From Candidatus Omnitrophota bacterium (GTDB lineage Bacteria > Omnitrophota > Gorgyraeia > Duberdicusellales > 4484-171), in NCBI GenBank assembly GCA_023818995.1, contig JAMWDA010000013.1, positions 1 through 10,515 on the forward strand: a DNA stretch of 10,515 nt, in the 5' to 3' direction. Below are positions 5,423-10,515 of the stretch, piece by piece. Each line of letters opens with the position of its first letter. Position 1 is the first letter of the stretch. A program made the position numbers and the translations under genes. The notes below the pieces were generated by a model that saw only the letters and a list, made by a program, of their open reading frames with translations, searched no databases and was not told the origin of the DNA.

Positions 5423-6558
5423 AGATAATCCTTGGCAATTTGAGAATCTAAATTAATCAAAAAACTTTTTAAAACATTATAACCTTTATAAAGGTTATCT
5501 ATTTTTACATACTCATCCTTAATATGAGCACAACCTCTACTACCAAAACCAAAAGCAAAATTTTCTATGCCTTTATCTTTTAAAAAGGTGATTACCGTTG
5601 CGCCAAAACTCGGCACTAGTTTTGGCTTTATGTTATACGATTTCAAAGTTTGCTTAAGAATACTTATCAATAAGTTATCTCTATCTATCTCTATTGGTTC
5701 CTGATGAGCTAAAATGTTAATTTTATACTTATTAGTGTATTTTTTTAGAATTTTTTCTATTTTATTAATTATAGTTTCTTTATCTATAGAAGGTATATAG
5801 CGAATATCTATCTCAAAGAAAGCGTAACCAGCAACTATATTAACCTTTTCTCCTCCCCAAAATCTACCTATATTTATTGTGGGTTGTTTAAGTAAGGGAT
5901 GAATATTTTCAGTAAATTTCTCTTTCAATAAATCTCTCAAAATGTATATAGATTTCTCTATAGCATTAATCCCTCTATGAGGAGTTGCTCCATGAGCCTC
6001 TTTACCAAAAACTTCTATCTTTAAATGTAGAAGCCCTTTCTGAGCAACGATTATATCAAAATCATCACTATCTAAAACTATACCATAATCTATCTTCTTT
6101 AGATACTTCAAAAGAGGTTTTATCCCCCACCTGCTACCTGTCTCCTCATCAGCGGTAAAAGCAAAAATTAAATCTAAATTGTTAAAAGTAATCTTCTCTT
6201 CCTTAAGCTTCTTTATTAAATACATAACTACACCCACATTACCTTTACAATCAGTGGCTCCCCTGCCATATATTTTCCCTTTAAATACTTTACCTTTAAA
6301 AGGAGGAAATCGCCATTTACCACTTACAGGAACAGTATCTAAATGGGGTGTTAATATAATTCTTTTTTTACCTCTATAAGAAGGTAAACTACATACCAAA
6401 TTATATCTGTTTTTATTAAATTCAAATATCTTGCTATCTACACCTATATCTTTTAGAAAATATTTTATGAATAAAGCTATTTCCTTTTCTCTCCCCGGGG
6501 GGTTCTGAGAATCTATCTGAATTAATTTCTTAACAATTCCTACCAACTCTCTGTACAT
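5419..6558 (-). CDS. M20-family zinc metallopeptidase (carboxypeptidase/deacylase)
   Basis: The 379-residue protein has the two-zinc catalytic domain interrupted by a lid/dimerisation domain (about 177-290). Metal ligands are H72 (PHLDTVP), bridging D103 (GRGATDCKG), E139 with general base E138 (TADEETG), D163 (VLDSDD) and H345 (CAHIKDE); H189 in EAHGATP is the usual lid histidine. The fourth ligand is Asp, 24 residues after E139, as in carboxypeptidase G2 and other peptidases; DapE and ArgE-type deacylases have Glu here (GEPT). That argues for a peptide or amino-acid conjugate substrate, though sequence alone does not fix it. No signal peptide is seen, so it is cytoplasmic. The TAA of the upstream gene is part of its Shine-Dalgarno TAAGGAG (6568-6562), 3 nt before the ATG. 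It ends in ATGA overlap with era. Confidence 0.88.
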   Translation of the reverse strand: MYRELVGIVKKLIQIDSQNPPGREKEIALFIKYFLKDIGVDSKIFEFNKNRYNLVCSLPSYRGKKRIILTPHLDTVPVSGKWRFPPFKGKVFKGKIYGRGATDCKGNVGVVMYLIKKLKEEKITFNNLDLIFAFTADEETGSRWGIKPLLKYLKKIDYGIVLDSDDFDIIVAQKGLLHLKIEVFGKEAHGATPHRGINAIEKSIYILRDLLKEKFTENIHPLLKQPTINIGRFWGGEKVNIVAGYAFFEIDIRYIPSIDKETIINKIEKILKKYTNKYKINILAHQEPIEIDRDNLLISILKQTLKSYNIKPKLVPSFGATVITFLKDKGIENFAFGFGSRGCAHIKDEYVKIDNLYKGYNVLKSFLINLDSQIAKDYL

Positions 6559-6565
6559 ACTCTCC

Positions 6566-8557
6566 TTACTTTCTTCCCTTCTCGTATATGCCCTCTAAAG
6601 ATACATCCAAGAACTCTCCTCTTAAAGGATTATACCCTCTATAGGCAATTAAAAAATACGCTGTAGCTGATAACGAACCTACCATATTAGCTTTGGGAGT
6701 GCGCCAACCATGCCCTGTATCTGCAAAAGGTAGACTGGCGTAAGGTAAAACTGGATTTGATTTACCAGCAGGGGAAGGTGAAGGAATAATCATCTTCTGC
6801 AATTCATTAGAATAAAAAATAACTTTATTTAAATAATCCTCGTACTTAAGTATATCCTTATCTTTATAGTAAGAAGCCATAATCTGGAAAGCCAAAATCA
6901 TCTGTGCTGTCCATTCGCAAGAGATAACACCTCCACGAGGTAAATTCCTAAACTTAGCAAAATCAAATCCTCTCACCCTTAGAAGTTGTCCTTGACGAGG
7001 AAATGTTGTCTCCACTTCACAGTTGTTGATAGCAAATCTAACTATCTCATCAGGCTCCATATCCAAACGTAATAATTCCTCAGGACCAAATGCAGTTATT
7101 GACCAAGCATAGGTATCGGTAGCAATAGTAGCATCTCCTTTACCTCTTAATACAGGCACATCTCTATGAGTATAGACGTATCTGGTTATCCAATAACTTA
7201 TCTTATCGCTTAATTGGTAATAATGTTTTTTACCTGTAAACAAACCCAATAATCTAAAAAAAGCAAAAGAATCTAAATTATGCTCTGTAGAATACCAGTA
7301 AATATCTGGCCCACCTCTAATCCCTCCTTCCTCATCCATCATTTTCTCTAAAAACTCTGCCACCCGCTCAGCAATAAAAAGATAGGATGTATCTTTTGTT
7401 TTAAAAATATAATTTAAACTAGCGATACCCAACCAAGCATTTACTCCCGAATGAATAATGTATTCACTCACTTTGCCGTTAGTATAATAAGCATTATAAA
7501 TTGGACGATTATTATTTAACTCATTAAGATAAAAATCTAAAATCTTCTTTGCCCTTTGAGGTTCATCAAAAATAAGAAAAGTTATCACTGCCAAAGCTTG
7601 GTCGTAAGTAAAAGCTAACCTCTCTAATTCCTTATCTCCTTCGTAACTTAACACCAATCCACTTCTCTTATCCTGCTTATTTCTTATCCAATCGCACATA
7701 CCTTCTATTACCTTTTTACTCTCCCAATAAGTTATCTTCTCCTGCATCTTCAATCTATCCAAAATAGTATCACTAATTCTACCCCTCTCATCTATCCGTA
7801 TTTTTAAAAAATCATTCTCTCTTTTAAGGGTGGATATATAGTTCTTTAACCGCACAATTGTTTTCTCCATATTCTTTACTACATCTTGATTACCTTTTGT
7901 TTTCTCTAAAGAGCCATATTTCATCTGCCAATCATATAATTCTTTTTCTAACTCTTCTATACGTTGCTGTCTTTCTTTTTGTTCTTCAATTAACATAGAA
8001 ATATTCTCTCTTTCTCTCTTCAAAGTATCTTTTAAATTATTTAATTCTATCAAAATATTATTGTAATCTCTAATTATTTGTTTGTTCTTCAAAGAAACTT
8101 GAGTATTCTTCCAAAAAGAAAATCCTGTAGTTAATCCCAAAGATAAAAGTATAGCTGTAACCAGATAAGGGGTAAACTTCTTAAATAAACCATAACTAAA
8201 TAAAATAGCTCTCTTCTTATCTTCTATAAGTTCAAACTCTAAACCACATCTATACTGATAATAATTAGTATATCTTATAGCTTCTTTCCACACTATTCTA
8301 CCGATGGCAAATATTGGGGCTTTACCTAAGAATATATTTATATTTACTCCCAATTTACTACCTATAACTAACCTGTCGGCAAATCCCCACCAAAGGTCAT
8401 TAACAATAAGACATATACCTCCTTTACCAATATTGTTAGTAAACCCTTGTAGGTAAGGAGATAATCTTTTGTTAGCTACCCCAAGAAAATAAAATTCCAC
8501 GGGTAAAACCGTGGATATCCTTATATATCTTCTCTGCTCTCCAATAGTATTAATCAT
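6566..8557 (-). CDS. PilZ - transmembrane - coiled-coil - glycosidase-like toroid membrane protein
   Basis: This 663-residue multidomain protein begins with a PilZ domain (about 7-120): RxxxR is R9-R-Y-I-R13, the second motif is N42-I-G-K-G-G47 with Gly in place of the usual Ser, and GRIVW...YRCGLEF closes it. One hydrophobic helix (130-148) follows, with lysines before it, so the N-terminus is inside. A charged coiled coil spans about 155-275. The C-terminal half (280-640) is helical and rich in Trp, Tyr and acidic residues. Its motifs are TYDQA (317), GVNAWLG (371), STEHNLD (423), ATDTYAW (479), SCEWTAQM (546) and GHGW (615), the style of an (alpha/alpha) toroid glycosidase or epimerase. 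D319, E425, D429, D481 and E548 are acidic candidates. Inferred role: c-di-GMP sensed inside controls polysaccharide processing outside. An in-frame stop 16-18 nt before the ATG fixes the start; no Shine-Dalgarno is seen. The toroid's exact family is not recognised. Confidence 0.8.
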   Translation of the reverse strand: MINTIGEQRRYIRISTVLPVEFYFLGVANKRLSPYLQGFTNNIGKGGICLIVNDLWWGFADRLVIGSKLGVNINIFLGKAPIFAIGRIVWKEAIRYTNYYQYRCGLEFELIEDKKRAILFSYGLFKKFTPYLVTAILLSLGLTTGFSFWKNTQVSLKNKQIIRDYNNILIELNNLKDTLKRERENISMLIEEQKERQQRIEELEKELYDWQMKYGSLEKTKGNQDVVKNMEKTIVRLKNYISTLKRENDFLKIRIDERGRISDTILDRLKMQEKITYWESKKVIEGMCDWIRNKQDKRSGLVLSYEGDKELERLAFTYDQALAVITFLIFDEPQRAKKILDFYLNELNNNRPIYNAYYTNGKVSEYIIHSGVNAWLGIASLNYIFKTKDTSYLFIAERVAEFLEKMMDEEGGIRGGPDIYWYSTEHNLDSFAFFRLLGLFTGKKHYYQLSDKISYWITRYVYTHRDVPVLRGKGDATIATDTYAWSITAFGPEELLRLDMEPDEIVRFAINNCEVETTFPRQGQLLRVRGFDFAKFRNLPRGGVISCEWTAQMILAFQIMASYYKDKDILKYEDYLNKVIFYSNELQKMIIPSPSPAGKSNPVLPYASLPFADTGHGWRTPKANMVGSLSATAYFLIAYRGYNPLRGEFLDVSLEGIYEKGRK

Positions 8558-8588
8558 AGAATTAATTGAGAGCTAATCTAAAAACAAA

Positions 8589-8996
8589 CTATTCTATTTT
8601 TAACTTCTGATTATCGGTTTTATCCAAATAAAGGTTTGCACGAACCTTTTTGAAGAACTCTTTGAATCGGGGGTCTTTTCTAAGATTACTTAAGTCGGGA
8701 TCATCTAAAATATAATCCAAATCATCGTAACCTAAGAGGATTGCTCTCTTTAATGTTTTAAGACCATTGTCTATATCACCTACCAAAGAAAAACTACAAG
8801 CAAGATTATAGTGCACAATTGGGTCATCGGGTTTTAATTTTGCTAAGCGCATATCTACAGATAACCCCTCTTCATAGAAACCATAACGTGTATAGAGATC
8901 ACCGAGGCAGGTGAGAGCTTGAATAAAATTTGGTTTTTCTTCAATTAGTTTCTCATAAAACCTTATCTCAAAATTCTTCTTTTTCCTCTTGCTCAT
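8589..8996 (-). CDS. Small TPR-repeat protein
   Basis: The 135-residue protein has a basic N-terminus (SKRKKK) and about two tetratricopeptide repeats: YEKLIEEKPNFIQALTCLGD into GFYEEGLSV (14-47), and the second beginning DDPIVHYNLACSFSLVGDID (57-76) and running to about 92. The tail has the pattern DPDLSNLRKDPRFKEFF (99-115), common at the end of bacterial TPR proteins. TPRs are protein-binding scaffolds, and no catalytic residues are expected. There is no signal peptide or membrane helix, so it is probably cytoplasmic. Its ATG lies 2 nt after the stop of the transglutaminase-like gene, without a good Shine-Dalgarno, so translation is likely coupled. A likely partner is one of the flanking envelope proteins, which is inference from position. 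Confidence 0.82.
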   Translation of the reverse strand: MSKRKKKNFEIRFYEKLIEEKPNFIQALTCLGDLYTRYGFYEEGLSVDMRLAKLKPDDPIVHYNLACSFSLVGDIDNGLKTLKRAILLGYDDLDYILDDPDLSNLRKDPRFKEFFKKVRANLYLDKTDNQKLKIE

Positions 8997-8998
8997 CT

Positions 8999-10515
8999 CT
9001 ATGTTAACTTCTCTAATATAACTTCTGACCGCAAAAAATATATAACCTTCTCTAACTCCCTTTTAAACTCCCCATAATCATCAGGCTGAACAAAACGATT
9101 ATTTACGTAAAATTCTTGATTAACAACCAGTTCTTTACCACTACCCGTATATACAGCTTTAAACACAAACCACCTATTATCCACATTTACATTAGTGGGT
9201 AAATACTTAATTGTTAAATTGGAAGGGAGTTTTATTTTTATCGTTGCCTTCTTTTTATAAATCGTATCAAAATCTATAGGGAAATCGCGTTTCTCTTTAC
9301 CTACTAAATTTGGGTCTATATTAATTTCATCTATAACAGGTATTATTCTCAACTCACCAGCAGGATTTAGAAATTTTTCTGTAAAGAATTGATAATTAAG
9401 AATAGGTGATTTTTCAAAATCATCAACGTTTAATATTTTGTAATTAACTAAACGCGAAAAAGAAGATATTTCTACCATCCTCTTCTGTATATCCTCCAAA
9501 ATACGCGAAGGATGAGTGTATTTTAAATAAGCACGATGAATAGCAGAAAATATACCCTTGGTAGTAACTGTCCGACTAACGTTAGCATTCTCTTCTTCAT
9601 CTATAGATATATCCATCTCGTAAATAAACTCGTTATCTTTACTTTGAGGTGTCCTTATAATCTGCCAGGAATCATCTTCAAAAACTAAAACATCTCTATC
9701 TTGGTCAGATAATGGTAACTTAGAGAAAGAAACTGTCTCAGCGGTAGGATCCATAAAAATTAGCTTATCGTTTATCTCAACGCAAGCAATAGCATGATTA
9801 AAATTTACTGAGGGAAAATTTAAATCTATTGGGTAAGTATCCTCTGTAGGTATAAGTACAGGATAAGCTTTTAAACCTGCTGTTCTTAGCATTGCCACAA
9901 GCAAAATTGCCTGGTCTTTACAATCACCATAGCGATTTAAAAATACCTCCCAAGCATAATGTGGCTCGTGTCCACTCTCTCCATACTCTACAGCTACATA
10001 ACGTATCTCTTTAGCACAGAACTCGTATATTCTTTTTGCTTTATCGTATTCATTATCTAAATCTTTAACAAGATTATTAACAAATTCAATGGCATTTTTA
10101 TCCAGAGAAATTTTATCTTTACATAATAACCCCCACCATTGATAGATCTCATCCCAAGAATTAAAGCTAGAAATCAAAATAGCAGGATTAATATAAGATA
10201 GATTGGGCATATTGTTTTCAGGAATAATAGGAGTTACCCTATTAAAATCCCAGCTATAAATTTTCTTATCTTTATCTACCTTTACAGAAGGATTCAAATT
10301 ATACTCTTTAGCATACTCCTCGTTAAAGAATTTAATTCTTATATCTCTATCTTTAGGTAAAACGACTTTAAATTTAGCATTAAATATAGGGTAATTTTCT
10401 CTTAACTTGTAGAGGAAGGTAAAATCGTCTTCGTTAATCAATTTAGAAGAGTATATTTTAAGTTTATATTCAATAAAAGAACCAACTTCTACCGAAGGCA
10501 TAGAAATAATGAATG
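8999..10515 (-). CDS. DUF3857/transglutaminase-like protein, N-terminus beyond window
   Basis: The frame is open to the right edge. An ATG at 10501 exists but is probably internal, because the upstream codons read FIIS directly before MPSVEVGSFIEYK, and that whole stretch matches the core of DUF3857 (consensus like PGVEPGSVIEY). Counting from that Met, DUF3857 covers about 1-115. A transglutaminase-like (papain-fold) domain covers about 135-260, with a complete Cys-His-Asp triad: C194 (RYGDCKDQA), H236 (NFNHAIA) and D251 (FMDPTAE). The remaining 240 residues are beta-rich and end in a helical segment, as in the C-terminal part of this family. Related proteins are exported to the periplasm or cell surface; the signal peptide would be outside this window. 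The substrate and reaction (cross-linking, protease or other) are unknown. It is the most upstream gene visible in the operon and lies 2 nt from the TPR gene. Confidence 0.88.
   Translation of the reverse strand, partial: FIISMPSVEVGSFIEYKLKIYSSKLINEDDFTFLYKLRENYPIFNAKFKVVLPKDRDIRIKFFNEEYAKEYNLNPSVKVDKDKKIYSWDFNRVTPIIPENNMPNLSYINPAILISSFNSWDEIYQWWGLLCKDKISLDKNAIEFVNNLVKDLDNEYDKAKRIYEFCAKEIRYVAVEYGESGHEPHYAWEVFLNRYGDCKDQAILLVAMLRTAGLKAYPVLIPTEDTYPIDLNFPSVNFNHAIACVEINDKLIFMDPTAETVSFSKLPLSDQDRDVLVFEDDSWQIIRTPQSKDNEFIYEMDISIDEEENANVSRTVTTKGIFSAIHRAYLKYTHPSRILEDIQKRMVEISSFSRLVNYKILNVDDFEKSPILNYQFFTEKFLNPAGELRIIPVIDEINIDPNLVGKEKRDFPIDFDTIYKKKATIKIKLPSNLTIKYLPTNVNVDNRWFVFKAVYTGSGKELVVNQEFYVNNRFVQPDDYGEFKRELEKVIYFLRSEVILEKLT

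Noticed and set aside
6179..6379. Plus-strand open frame of 66 codons
   Set aside because: It is antisense to the metal-binding core of the M20 peptidase and has no domain or ribosome site.
10499..10501. ATG as the true start of the transglutaminase-like protein
   Set aside because: The frame is open upstream to the window edge, and the residues before and after this Met match the interior of DUF3857, so the real start lies outside.

Overview
This is an AT-rich, gene-dense bacterial window with ten protein-coding genes; two run off the ends. All ten are read with the standard code. No rRNA, tRNA, CRISPR array or insertion sequence was seen. The gene set (era, efp, a 23S-type uracil methyltransferase, a cobalamin-binding-type radical SAM protein, PilZ proteins, a DUF3857/transglutaminase protein) suggests an uncultured, probably anaerobic, diderm-like lineage such as Omnitrophota or a neighbouring candidate phylum. 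That placement is inference from style and gene content, not from a marker match. Several genes have no visible Shine-Dalgarno sequence, while others have a strong one.

Layout. Left end (1-471, minus strand): the start of a PilZ-domain protein cut by the window edge, preceded in the same transcription unit by a single-domain response regulator. A divergent intergenic region of 134 bp follows, carrying an 8-bp inverted repeat. Next is a plus-strand radical SAM protein (606-2192). It converges with efp (2198-2758, minus), leaving only 5 bp between the two stop codons.

From the right edge down to 2870 lies one tightly packed minus-strand block, read as: DUF3857/transglutaminase-like protein (N-terminus outside the window), TPR protein, PilZ-transmembrane-coiled-coil-toroid protein, M20 metallopeptidase, era, nitroreductase-family protein, and an RlmC/RlmD-type RNA methyltransferase. 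Gaps within it are 2, 31 and 7 nt, followed by ATGA, 14-nt and ATGA overlaps, so it is probably one operon or two fused ones. efp lies 111 nt further downstream behind its own good promoter. The -10 element is so close to the ATG that the efp mRNA is probably leaderless.

How the genes may work together: the first half of the block looks like an envelope or polysaccharide module. It has a periplasmic transglutaminase-like protein, a TPR helper, and a membrane protein with a cytoplasmic PilZ (c-di-GMP sensor) domain and a probably extracytoplasmic glycosidase-like toroid. The second half is ribosome assembly and translation (era, rRNA methyltransferase, then efp). The PilZ protein and lone receiver at the left end add to a c-di-GMP/phosphorelay theme. 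The most unusual items are the PilZ-toroid fusion, the EF-P lacking the lysine at its modification-loop tip, and the leaderless efp promoter embedded in a perfect 11-bp dyad.
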